DNA from: Acanthococcus lagerstroemiae
Taxonomy: Eukaryota; Arthropoda; Insecta; Hemiptera; Eriococcidae
DNA: 64,000 nucleotides
Direction of reading: 5' to 3'
Assembly (NCBI GenBank): GCA_031841125.1
Contig: CM063113.1
Span: 61,807,211 to 61,871,210 of the forward strand
Both the position numbers and the translations under genes were made by a program. The notes under the pieces were generated by a model. That model saw only the letters and a list, made by a program, of their open reading frames with translations, did not search any database and had not been told where the DNA came from. Shown one piece after another: positions 12,292-22,832 of the stretch. Within the stretch, counting starts at the first letter, position 1; each line of letters starts with the position of its first letter.

Positions 12292-12548
12292 AAATGGACG
12301 CTAAGCAAAAAGGACTTCAGCGACATTTGTTGTCAAAACTAGGTATTATTAGTATCGTTAGAAAGAGCCTAAAAAGTAGAATTTTTCATAATTGGGCTCC
12401 CGATACAAAAATGTGTACCCATGTTGAAAAGAGCTTATCAGTAAACGCTATGCCATATAGTTTCTATATGATTCTTGAAGTTTGAATTTTGTGTTCCCAA
12501 AAAACAGATTTTGTCGCTTGAGTCCGTTTTGCTTAACAGCGTCCAAAT
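12292..12548. mobile_element. Short TIR element (MITE), family A, copy 1
   Basis: The ends are inverted repeats of about 33 bp. The left end starts GGACGCTAAGCAAAAAGGAC at 12296 and the right end, read inward from 12544, starts GGACGCTGTTAAGCAAAACG; both go on to AGCGACA. The element is 249 bp and is flanked on both sides by AAAT, a 4-bp target-site duplication. No protein is encoded, so it would move with a transposase supplied elsewhere. The right terminus recurs at 21061. Confidence 0.8.
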
Positions 12549-14080
12549 GGTAATATTCTTCCGGGGCGCGGGGTGTCTTGTACGTGAGCCTGTGAGTATA
12601 GCTGTACCCGGCGATGAACGTAAGCGATACAATTTATTTGAGCACGTTCAAACGTATTCAACTTTTCTTTGGAGTAAATTTTTTATGAAATATTACCTTT
12701 TGGTCATCACGAGTTTGTTCTTGGTCACAACACGAGTACGATGATGTCACTCTTAACTTTATAGCTGTCAGTGGTCGGCCACTATTTGGTAAAAACTTTA
12801 ACTTGTTCATCAGCACTCAGAACGCGGTAACATATAACATGCGTCTATCTCTTTTTAAACGGAACTCCTCGCAAGGATGATGGAATTATATTTTTCCTAA
12901 ATGTGTCCTGCAAGATACGCGCATTCTTTACCCTTGAAAAGAGGGAAAATGTTGCACTCGTCCGAAAGGCGTCGAGAAAGATGTCACCGAATATCATCGA
13001 TGCGGTGATCTTTGCAGTGAGTGCAGTGAGGTTGTGTGCAGAAATTAACAACGATAAGAAATTTACTTATAACTCCGTAGTTCCCTTTAATGAATAACCA
13101 TGTAAAATCTGAGCATTATAATTACGTACATAGTATAGGTACTAATTCGGGTCCATTCTGCATGTTTGATGACCGCTGACTTGGATGTGCCCAGAGCAGG
13201 GGAGTGAAAATCCGGACCCGGTACAATATTTACGTGATACTCCTGCCTACTCCTAAAATTAGTTAGGTACCAGTCTATTTTTGAACTGGGAGATTGAAAA
13301 ATTTGGTTACTCGAGCCTCCTAAGGAAAACAAAGCCGGAGGCTCTCACTTCTACCAACATCGCAATAGTACTCGGGCAAGTCTTCCGACTTCCCTCACTG
13401 GAGACATTTTTACCCCCCGCATTTTATTTGACACTTTAGGTACTTACGTAAAAGTATAATTCACCTATTATTTCCTACTGTATTTTGCAAGCGCACTTGG
13501 CCTGAAGACTCCTTTTAGTGTCAAACATTTTTAAAATATGCAACCAACTTTATAAGCCTATAAATATGTAAAGTGAAAGTTGACTACATTTTTGGAATGT
13601 ACTATATCAAAAGCGAGTCGAATGATAGACGTGGAAAAAAGAAAGAAAAAAGGAGGTAAGTGCACGCTTTTAAATGTAAAAATTTGAATAAACAAGGAAA
13701 ACTTTCGGCTGAGCAACTTCCTGCGAATAAAACTTAATCCAGTTACAACAAAATCCATTTACATCAGATAACAACGGGAGATTCAACTTCGGTTTTTAAA
13801 TTCTAAATAAAGGATGTCTACTTGAAAAGTTGGCGTGCTTTTTTTTTTTTTTTTTCGTTCGGTAGTTCGGTGCTCGTATTTCTTCTTTGACTGAGTTACA
13901 ACTGCCCAGAGGTGTATATATGTAGGAGATGACAAATCCTATTAAGTAACCCGAGGTCGTGATCAGAAGCTTAAAAGACACATCTTGGACTTGCTATATA
14001 CTGATCTTTACAGAAGAAGGAAAAGTCGAAGCGAAGTGCACACAAACTGTATGATTTCTCTCCAGTTTTATTAGGGAACA
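12549..14080. other. Anonymous DNA
   Basis: AT-rich sequence without a supported gene or recognisable element. A poly-T run of about 17 bases lies near 13840. Short open frames occur on both strands without domains. Confidence 0.5.
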
Positions 14081-14088
14081 TATATAAG
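14081..14088 (+). promoter_or_regulatory. TATA-like box beside the hairpin
   Basis: TATATAAG begins at 14081. A transcript starting about 30 bp downstream would begin near 14111, at the edge of the near-perfect part of the hairpin stem. The spacing is suggestive only, because TATA-like words are frequent in AT-rich DNA. Confidence 0.2.
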
Positions 14089-14091
14089 CAC

Positions 14092-14222
14092 AAGTACACG
14101 CATACCTCGTATTGGAGCACATCGTGCCCGTCGATGCCGAATCCGACTATGCGGAACGTATCGCATAGTCAATTCGGCATCGACGGGCACGATGTGCTCC
14201 AGAATGGCGTATGCGCGTATTT
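14092..14222. repeat. 131-nt near-perfect hairpin, candidate small-RNA precursor
   Basis: The left arm (14092-14153) pairs with the right arm (14162-14222) around an 8-nt loop, GAACGTAT. The inner 40 bp (14113-14153 against 14162-14201) pairs perfectly except for one mismatch with a one-base bulge near 14143. The outer 20 bp pairs almost throughout, with G-T wobbles and a few mismatches. A 60-bp stem of this quality will not arise by chance. Possible identities are a hairpin RNA giving endogenous siRNAs, an unusual long miRNA precursor, or a fold-back insertion element. No known miRNA seed is recognised. It lies on the intron side of a minus-strand splice donor at 14234-14242. Confidence 0.9.
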
Positions 14223-14230
14223 GTCGGCGG

Positions 14231-14242
14231 TATACTTACCAG
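14231..14242 (-). other. Consensus 5' splice donor on the minus strand
   Basis: Read on the minus strand the sequence is GACTG|GTAAGTATAC, which matches the insect donor consensus at nearly every position. The stretch upstream on that strand (14243 to about 14520) is relatively CpG-rich but has no long open frame, so the donor could end a 5' untranslated exon. Alternatively it is chance. Confidence 0.3.
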
Positions 14243-15918
14243 TCAACGACGTCGGTGTTCGTTCGTAGCTCGTTAATATTTTCTTTGGCTCTTCGGAAAG
14301 GTCCAGTTGGCTAATTATGAAGGTTTTAAACATCTAATATTTACTTTTATTAGCATACAAACCGTCGGCGATAATAGTTGGGTTCTCGAGCGAAGGCGTG
14401 GCGTACCTAGGGAAAGCAGCTCTCGACGTCGGCGTCACTCGTTGCCAGCGGCGGTCATTTTCTTACAAAACTTGACAAATTTAACCGGAGAAGCGTGAAT
14501 GAAGATTTAAACATCAGCTTCGAGTGGTGTTAAAGCCATCTCGCCGCTCTGTCCTATACCGTGGCCAATATGTTAATTTCCCGACGAAATATACATTTTC
14601 GTACTCCGGTGTTTCGTAAACACGCTGACGCTTGGACCCTGATAACGCGTAAACGGCCGGCGGCTTTGCCAACTGATTTGCGACAGGTTACCTTTATTTT
14701 GAATAAGAAATGATTTTGAAATATTTACCTCGATAACTGGTGGCTTGTTGATGTTCGACGTACATTTTCGATTTCAAAACTTATAGCGGGAGAAAGCCTA
14801 ATTATACAATCGCTCCTCCAACAGGGGTGAATTGGGACCTAAAAAGCTGTCAGGAAAGTGCCATTGTATCGGCTTAACTTTTCACATTCATTACCTTTTC
14901 ATCATATCCGTGGTTACCTTTATTTCCCTTCTAGCCACTACACACGCCCAGCTCTTCTGGCCTCTACACTAGCCCAAAACTCCGAGCTTAAATCAAGTGA
15001 ATTAGACCAACTTGTCTGGACTTTTTCCGTTAATTTATAATGATCAATCCGTCTCTGCTCTTCCTGATCATGTTTTCGCTTAAGAATGGCTCAGTTTCTT
15101 AAGCAAGCGATGTAATTTCATGGTAGAAAAATTTGTAAGTTGTTATTCTTTTTCATTCCATGTGCGTCATAATAATTGTTCATCGACCTAGAATGTACTC
15201 AGCAGGTATTTGTAAATATTTAATCTGTCGCCCATTTGCGTTCCGTTCACGACTATGCAACCAGCACTTTGCTCGTCAATAATTTGCGTTAATACTTCCC
15301 CTCGAACCAAAAATTAAATTCATCCCAGAATGCTCTATTGTTCGTTACCTAAATCCTTCTTTAAGACAAGGCAGGTGCGAGTTGTCAGCGTTATTAAAAT
15401 TTATTGCGCTAAAACTATCGCTATTTAATTAAACTGCGTGAAAGGACTTTCGAATAGGAGCCTTTATATAGAGAGTTTCAATGAGCAGAATTTTTCATTA
15501 TTAATTTATACCTGGAAAAAGAAAAGACAAGAAACTGCTGGCGATTATCTCGTTCCACGAACAATTTCGATAACGGGCAAACGAGTACGACAAGTTCGGA
15601 GTCATATCACGAAGTTTAATCCCCACACTAGATAAGTACATACATCTCAGATCGTCGAAAATTTGATTCCTTTCTTCAACTAAAATGTAATAGCACCTTA
15701 CGAGTTTTTTTTTTTTTTTTTTACTTAAACATAGAACCGCTGAAATTGTTATTCGCGAAAATCCTAGATTGTATAGATGTACTATTCGAGCAGTATAAGT
15801 CGCAACTTTCGAATCATTTGGCTTGTTACGCACGCGTACCTTGCAAACCTCTAATTTCAGAGAGAAACCCGGCTCGTAGCACGACCGTGTCGCAGGCAAC
15901 TAGTCTCTCGGAGGGTTG
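14243..15918. other. No supported gene; possible minus-strand 5' exon at its left edge
   Basis: The part from 14243 to about 14700 is richer in CpG than the rest. Beyond that the DNA is AT-rich, with a poly-T run near 15706-15722. Open frames (for example 132 codons at 15899-15501 on the minus strand) are interrupted by low-complexity residues and show no domain. Confidence 0.45.
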
Positions 15919-15972
15919 TGTTTTACACCCTCCAGAATACATCACGACTGGTGACAGCGGCCACGGTCAGGC

Positions 15973-16002
15973 TATATAAACTCGAACGGACGGCCGTTCG
16001 AG
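15973..16002 (+). promoter_or_regulatory. TATA box followed by 22-bp imperfect palindrome
   Basis: TATATAAA at 15973-15980 is followed directly by a dyad (15981-16002) with arms CTCGAACGG and CCGTTCGAG. A TCAG word resembling an arthropod initiator lies near 16012. The arrangement resembles a core promoter with a dimer-binding site. Confidence 0.4.
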
Positions 16003-16044
16003 AGCACTTCCTCAGAGCGAGGCTTGCTGGCAGTCCTACTTTGG

Positions 16045-16440
16045 TATACTCCGCTGCGTGCTGCATCCAGTATCTGGTGTACTGTTAAGGATATCCAAAT
16101 CGCGAAACTTTGATTCACTCCCGTCGCAGCATCCAGATGTTTGGTGCTCCGGGCACAAACTTAAGTGAGGTCGCATCCTGCTCCGACATACTCCGCTGTG
16201 TGCGGCATCCAGCATCTGGTACACCGTTGCGGATATTCGGACTACGAATCTTCGATACGCTCCTGTCGCAGCATCCGCAGATGTCTGGTGCTCCGGGCAC
16301 GTACTGAAGAGGGGTCGCATTCTGTTTCGAGATACTTCCCTGCGTGCTGCATCCCGTATCTGGTGCACCGCTGCGGATAGTCGAACCGAGAATCTCTGAT
16401 ACTCTCCCGTCGCAGCATCCAGATGTCTGGTGCTTCGGGA
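16045..16440. repeat. 142-bp tandem repeat, about 2.8 copies
   Basis: Units start near 16045, 16187 and 16331 and differ by substitutions and a 3-bp insertion. Each unit carries two near-palindromes built on GCATCCAG...CTGGTGC. The six occurrences of GCATCC start at 16063, 16129, 16205, 16271, 16349 and 16415, so the spacing within a unit is exactly 66 bp each time. Because 142 is not a multiple of 3, the three copies are read in different frames; the 137-codon minus-strand frame over them is therefore not a true repeat protein. Constant dyad spacing suggests a protein-binding array or selection on structure. Confidence 0.85.
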
Positions 16441-16678
16441 CAGAACCATTGCGACGCCTACGACCTCCGACCAAACAAGGGCAAGTACTAGATCTCACCG
16501 TAAAGCCACCCTCGTGCCTCTGTCTTTCATATTGTTCATTTGTAAATTGTAGATTAAGAGAAGTTATAACACAGTTACGATTTCGAACCTCGCGGAATCA
16601 TTTCTCCGGCGCTGACAGACCTCACAACCTCACACTTCAATGTCTTACAACCTCCGTTCGAGAAAACCAGACATAACA

Positions 16679-18532
16679 CCGGGAAGCTTGCCTAACTCAA
16701 CCGAGGCTACCACGCGAACTTCCCCCATTGCACCAATGGCCACCCAGCGGCTCAAATTTATTGTGTGGTAACTCCGAAGTAGTAAGTTCGACGTTAGATA
16801 CATAAGATACGATCATACTCGAATTCTCTTATTCGGTGATTTTTCGTTTGATTCCGGTCAATAGATGTCAGCTAGACGATTCTTGGACGCGCTTTCGTTT
16901 CACATAATTGAAATGACGCATCATTTTCAACCTCGTCTTTGGTATTGTCTAGGTTTCTCCAACGCACAGCACAGACCTACATCCCTACGAAAAATTTTGT
17001 TAATAATGATTAAGTCTGTATTCTGCCCTTTTTCATTAATAAAAATAACGTATTGTAAACTAAAAGCAGTGGCAAGTCCCCCCCCCCCCGAAAAAACAAA
17101 TATGCACCGTGCACTCTTACATTTATGCCGGAAGATGTCAAAAGTTGTCTGTGCACCATAAAAGAGGGCATTTTCAGGTGCTTTGTAAGTATCGAGGCGG
17201 CACTCGCACATAGGCACCTACAATCCACACCCTTCCCACATTTCACATTCGGGTAAATTCTTCCGTCGTAACTGAAAACAGTAATCGAACCGGTAACTTA
17301 CATACACACGTATAGGGTAGGTACAAATTGAATTTTTTGTTCCAATGGCTTGTTTACTTAATTCTCGAATTTTAACGACGACTTGTCACGCGAGTAAGTA
17401 AAACTTCATTTATTGGCACTTGACATGTTTTTCAATTTTTCATCGGTACGAAAAGAAAACACTTGTCCTTCAATGAAGAAAAAGAACAAATTATACGACA
17501 TTCCGGAAAAGGTTTCGTTTCGTTGAACTGACATCGAGAATGATATCTACTGAGTTGAATTATCGAGCTGTCAACCATGGCGGAAAATTTAGTATTAAGT
17601 ATCGAACTCATACGTAACTATGAGACTGCACACTGATTACTGTGCAAGTTAGGCATACGAACTGAAAGATTTTACAAATTACAGAAACTGGAAAATTTTA
17701 AGCCTGCAGGTAATTCAAGCAGGTTCGTAACCTGAAACAGAGGAGCATTTCTCTCCTGACAAAATGGGAAATAAATCCATTGTGGTCCCTTATCTCCTTC
17801 GTTTGCTGAAATTTTCCTTTTCAAAAATTTGACCCTCCCCTGGAAGTTTGGTTTGCCTTTCTCTCTTCCTCCGTTGCAAGAGGCTGATTATGGTCTGAGG
17901 AAGTATAGAACTGTTTTCCCTTCCCTGCTGGTGTAGTGGTCACTGTAAAAATTATTTACCTATTGTAAAAATTTTAGCTGTTGTTAGAACGGGTTACATC
18001 AGAAAGCACTTTATTGGCATAAAAAAATTACGTGGTTTGCATCTATGATTTCTACACACAGCTAGTGACGGTCGCAATCTTTAATCACAACTTCGCCAAT
18101 AAAGCGGAGTTTATTTTGTAAACGTCAGAAGCCACTGAATAGTCAACTACCAAAAATTCAGTAGTTCACTGGACAATTTACCGCTGAAATTTGGCAGCTT
18201 AGTACTCAATTTACTACTCAAATTTGATTTACTCCTCAAATTATTCTGTTGCTTAGTATTTTCAACCATCAGCTCGAATAGTACTTTTTTACGTGGGCAA
18301 CTCTCTGTGGACCTATATAGGTGCAGTTGGCAACTGAAATAAACTCGTGGTTTCAAAATATTATGATACATCTGAGCCTAACTTCCTAAATTTCAAGTTT
18401 CTACCATCTGCTTTTCGGGATGGGGGTGATTTTTTTCTTTTATTTTGAAATGGGACCTCTGAACTGAATTCAGTGCATGTGCGTGAAAACCAAACACATG
18501 AATTCTTGTACGTATCTAGATATTTTAATATG
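16679..18532. other. Anonymous DNA
   Basis: No supported gene. A run of ten C occurs at about 17079. The stretch 17750-17900 is pyrimidine-rich and looks like other decayed unique DNA in the window. Confidence 0.5.
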
Positions 18533-19899
18533 TGTTACGCCGCATTCATCAAATTGACGATTCATAAAATCGGCAGGTTCTGCTGATTTTATGAAACGAG
18601 CAATATATTTTTACCAGAAAATATAAATAATATATGTTTTATTAATTATTAAATATACATTTTATTTTAAATTAAAAAAGCATTAATATATAAAAAAAGA
18701 CGAAAAACCCAAATTTATACAGTCGGCAGGTATAGGGTCACTTAGGGCAAAACGTGAACATCCAATTCTCAGGGTAATAAGTGAACATTTGACCTCTCAG
18801 GAAGAAAGGTACCTGAGCGCAAAAATGTAAATTTTACAGGAGAGCGGATAAATAAAATTGATAACGTTATCACGTTATGAGACGCTCAACTTTGGGACTT
18901 ACAGCAGTTTGGGAAAATTTTTTTGAATTTTTTCAACAACACCACGTGAAAGAGCGGCCAGAAATTAGTCAAAAACAGTTGTTATCACAAAAATGATTTT
19001 ATTGCGCTCTGGTCTCTTTTTTCCTGGCAGGTCACACATAGTCCAGCTTTCTTTAGAAAGAGTTTCAAGAGGAATTTTGAACGACAATGTGAAGGGAAAT
19101 CCTTCTTCTATGATTGTGAGAAATAATTTGACCTATTCTCCTTTAGAATTAAGGGAAAAAAATTAGCGCAAAACTTCCCTTTTTCTTTGAAAAAAATGAT
19201 CTTGCAATTCGGAAAAAAAAGTAGATTGCTTACAATGTAATCATTATTTCTTGATTGTTTTTACTTTTTTGAGTGCTCTCAAAAACTGATAAGTCTTAAC
19301 CAGTCAATAATTCAAGAAGGTTAAATTTAAGGGGCTGAAAATTAACCACCCAGAGGCAAAAAAGGAAACACTGCTGGGGCAAAAAGTGAACGTATTATTC
19401 TGATTGATTTGAGAGAATATTTTGCACGTGATTGTATAGTTGATAATTCTGCTCTGGAACCGCCTGCACTTTACGCCTTCAACATCTTTCAAAATTCACA
19501 CAGCTTCCGCCTCTTTTTCACAAGTCCATTTATCTTGATCCATTAGGTTAAACTCAAAATCAGTCATAAGAAATAACTTCACTGGCACTGTTTGCAAGCA
19601 AACAATTAAGAGTATTTTCGAAGGTACAGATAGAGTTTTTATGTCTCATTTTATCAGTAGAGAAGTCATGATCTTATCATAGATTTTGCTTTTTAGTGAG
19701 CATGTGAAAATTCTGACTTCATCCGTCAAGTACACTCATCAGCAACAATCATTTAATTACTGATTTTGTAATATCGGCATACACTCGCCTATTTTATTAA
19801 TTCGATAACAACTGGTTTTGCGCTACAGATTTTATAAAATCAGCAAAATATCTGCCGATTTTATGAAATTGTCAATAATTTGATGAATTCGGCGTAACA
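18533..19899. mobile_element. 1.37-kb DNA element with long palindromic TIRs
   Basis: The left end (TGTTACGCCGCATTCATCAA from 18533) and the inverted right end (TGTTACGCCGAATTCATCAA read inward from 19899) align over about 70 bp with a few small gaps. Inside each TIR is a further stem: CATAAAATCGGCAG facing CTGATTTTATG on the left and a matching stem on the right, so each terminus can fold by itself. No transposase is encoded, so it is non-autonomous. A target duplication is not clear. GGGCAAAA(C/A)GTGAAC occurs near both internal sides (about 18748 and 19377). A second MITE lies inside at 18788-19035. Confidence 0.75.
18788..19035. mobile_element. MITE family B, diverged copy nested in the TIR element
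   Basis: This 248-bp stretch is the reverse complement, with scattered changes, of the element at 56371-56628. Shared blocks include GCGCAAAAATGTAAATTTTA, the GATAACGTTATCACGTTA region and TTAGTCAAAAACAGTT. Its own ends remain inverted repeats of each other (GACCTCTCAGGAAGAAAGG and GACCTGCCAGGAAAAAAG). It is more decayed than the 56-kb copy. Confidence 0.85.
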
Positions 19900-20989
19900 T
19901 ACCTAATTATGTTGTATCACTGTAGGCTGCCATTGATGAAGTTCATCTTTTTAAAGAACGCGCACCGCTGCGCTCTTGAGTCACAGCAGGAAAAATTCCA
20001 CAACTCAGTCGTCAGTTTTAATCAACTGGAACCGAAAAAACTTACTGGACGCAGAACCGAATGAGTTTTCAAAATATAGGAATTACATAAAAATATGTTA
20101 TTAGGAAATATCATAAAAAAGTTAGAAAGTTTCAACTCTGGTGAACATAGCTTAACCACTTTTTATTGTAAATATGTTTTAAAAATATTCGCTGAGAGGA
20201 TATTCATTCCATCTTTCCAACGGCTTAAGCAAATCAACTATCAAATAAAAACCGGGTAGTAATGATGTTTTACGTACAAGTACCTACCAGAAAAATTTTT
20301 AGGGCAAAAGATCAAAAGATAATAAAAAAATTAATGAAATTCTCGGGGCGTATCAAGAATTTCTTCTATGTATACCCCGAAAAGTCACATACTAGACCTA
20401 CAACTTCCACAGTCCCTTCTCGAGTAAATATTTAGCTCATTTTTAAAATCAGTTATTAGTCTTATCATCGGTTCTGGGGCTAAGGCACTAGTGTTCGAGG
20501 AGGGAGTCTGGCCTTAATAAAAAATTCGGGGGATGCTAAAATAAAAAAAAGACACTTTTTGATGAGATCGCAAGGAGGTTACTGACCAGAACAATAACTG
20601 AAAAAACAAGATGATTTTCACAATTTTTAGAGCATTTTTCACTAGACCATAACAATTCCGTTCTGCAGATGAGTGATAACTGAATATATATAATGTGATA
20701 TTATGCTCATGAGTAGAGAGTATGAGCTGGAACAAATTGAACACTTGTTCAGTGAATGTAATCTCAAATGAACAAATTCTACGAGTGGAACCGGAACAAA
20801 TCGCGATTCATTACGGTTTACAGCAAAAGACTGACTTCACCAGTAATGTATCTATACCGATATTTCTGTCGAGAATTCCCGTAGTAAATCACCGGTCAAT
20901 CCCCGCAGTGATTGACTGCGTATCCGTAATTTAAAAAGCTGCAGTAATTTATCAATTATCACGTTATCAGTAATCCGGCATTATTCATT
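19900..20989. other. Anonymous DNA
   Basis: AT-rich sequence with no gene or repeat that I can name. Open frames at 20514-20934 overlap on opposite strands and are unsupported. Confidence 0.5.
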
Positions 20990-21061
20990 ATTGGCTTTTA
21001 ATGTTATGTTTTCTCAAAAAACAGATCATGCCGCTTCGGCGGTTTTTGCTTAACAGCGTCC
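20990..21061. mobile_element. MITE family A, right-end fragment (copy 2)
   Basis: The last 60 bases match the right end of the element at 12296-12544: CAAAAAACAGAT, then an interrupted GCGG block, then TTTTTGCTTAACAGCGTCC ending at 21061. The matching left end was not found upstream, so the copy is truncated or its left half has decayed beyond recognition. Confidence 0.7.
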
Positions 21062-22740
21062 ATACTAGTAATTACAACATGATCCTCTAACATATCATAA
21101 TGCAACAAGTACTGAGAAGCAGCGGCTCAAAACGAAATTATTTGCTTACGCGGTCACCTAAGGGAAACCAAAACCGTATTGTATCGTTTATTTGGTTTTA
21201 TTCACCTATTTACAGTAAAAGCGGCAACGTAAATGGAATATTCCATTTTGTACCCCTACTGAGAAGAGAAGAGACTAACTAATTTTCTAGCTTTATCAGA
21301 TGGCTGTACTGAAACAAACGTTTCTGCTCTCGGTTCACGCTCAGCTGTTACGTCCGTCTTCCCGCTGCTTGTTTGGGCATGTAAGGATCGTCGTTTACTC
21401 GGTGTCGGGTAGTTAATATTGATGATTTTGTAGGATCGAAATATCGAATTATAGTTTGAAATAAGCCTTCTAAATGTAGAGCCCAGCAGTTGCAGTTAGT
21501 ATTGTACTCGGTTTCAGTATTCGCTGTCATTCGGATGTGATTTGTGATACAGATGTGAATAGTGTTTTTGTTATCGTGTTAATTTTCGTATTTTCATCTT
21601 CAGAAAGTTTCGAACAGTAGTAGATGATATGTTTTGATTTTAGTTAAAATGCTTTTCAAATTTAGAATATTTCGTTACGTGCTACTTTTCAATGTTCGCC
21701 ATTCATCTGATGTAATTCGCGACGTAGATGTAAATAACATGTTAATTATGACACTCATTTTTACATTCGTTCTCAAATAGCGTTATGCTCGCGAGTGAGT
21801 GATTTCGTGATGTCAGTGTAAGAAATTTTGTGCCGTTTGGTTATTATGAAGGTGAAAGAATCCAATACTACAATGGGATGAACAGTTGAATCAGGTATGA
21901 ACCCAGAACTTTATAGATTAGACGCTACATTAACAGCATTATACCTTCCAGGTAACACAGAGATTACCTGAGGGCAGTGTTGTAACAGTTCCATTTTCAT
22001 GCGGCATTTCGTAAATCGCAAAAGAAGTTTCGGGCATGCGCTTTGGTATATGTACATGTACTTATGTAAGCTACATACATTTTGCTCTTGGCTCAATACT
22101 GGTGAAGAATCGTCGTTATGATAACAAATATTGTAACCAGGAATTGCAGATCTTGATCTATCCAATTACATCAATATTTTAAAAACGATAAAAATCTGGT
22201 CCTACTAGAAACAGTTATTCTTGGGTATCGATGTGCAGTAGAGCTCTGCATGAGTAAATGAAAAGTAATTAGATACATATCAGAATCGGCGAGTACTCGT
22301 ATTGCTAGTCAGTTACTCATAATTGTCTGTTATCGGCATTGTCTGTCATCGTTGAGAAAAATAATCGAATAAGTTATACGTATATCTGTAACAGACTGTA
22401 TTTGGACTAGTTCGTAATCGGCATAGTAGAACCGAGAGTGGCGTCCTACCCATGAAGTAAAAATGCGTTATGCTGCCGGTTTTCCCGATTGTATTGCAAA
22501 ATCGTGCAAGGCGATAAGAAGTACATTATCAGTAACTATTCACAATGTCGAGCCGGTTCCACACAATGCCACACTACAAACAATACCAGTTATGCATCGG
22601 TATCAGTCTTTTAACTAGGTAAATATCTGCGATTAATGTTACATTTCCTGGAATCATTTTATGATGAGTAATTTGGTGTTGTCATCCGCATCACACAAGC
22701 CTCTAGTATGCAGGTACATATTTATTGGAGAGTGGTGTTT
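21062..22740. other. Anonymous DNA
   Basis: No supported gene. A minus-strand word GGGTTCATACC near 21905 resembles a Pol III B box but lacks the rest of a tRNA. Confidence 0.45.
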
Positions 22741-22832
22741 TAGTCAACAAATCATACTCGTATATCCTTTACCCGAGTATACGGTGTATTAGTCAACAAA
22801 TCATACTCGTATATCCTTTACCCGAGTATACG
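22741..22832. repeat. 49-bp tandem duplication, 2 copies
   Basis: The unit beginning TAGTCAACAAATCATACTCG at 22741 is repeated at 22790 with no visible differences over about 43 bp, so the duplication is recent. Each unit holds an inverted repeat (ATACTCG facing CGAGTAT) around a 12-13 bp spacer. Confidence 0.9.

Larger units (their letters stand above)
15919..16678 (+). mobile_element. Possible LTR-like segment
   Basis: The segment starts TGTTTTAC and ends CATAACA, so it has TG...CA edges with partly inverted ends, and it contains a TATA box, a strong palindrome and internal tandem repeats, as LTRs of arthropod retrotransposons often do. Against this, I find no matching target duplication (GGTTG before, CCGGG after), no primer-binding site downstream and no gag-pol. 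It may be a decayed solo LTR or an unrelated promoter-like segment. Confidence 0.3.

Noticed and set aside
16036..16449. 137-codon minus-strand frame that appears to encode a repeat protein
   Set aside because: The repeat unit is about 142 bp, not a multiple of three, so successive units are read in different frames. The openness comes from the repeat composition.
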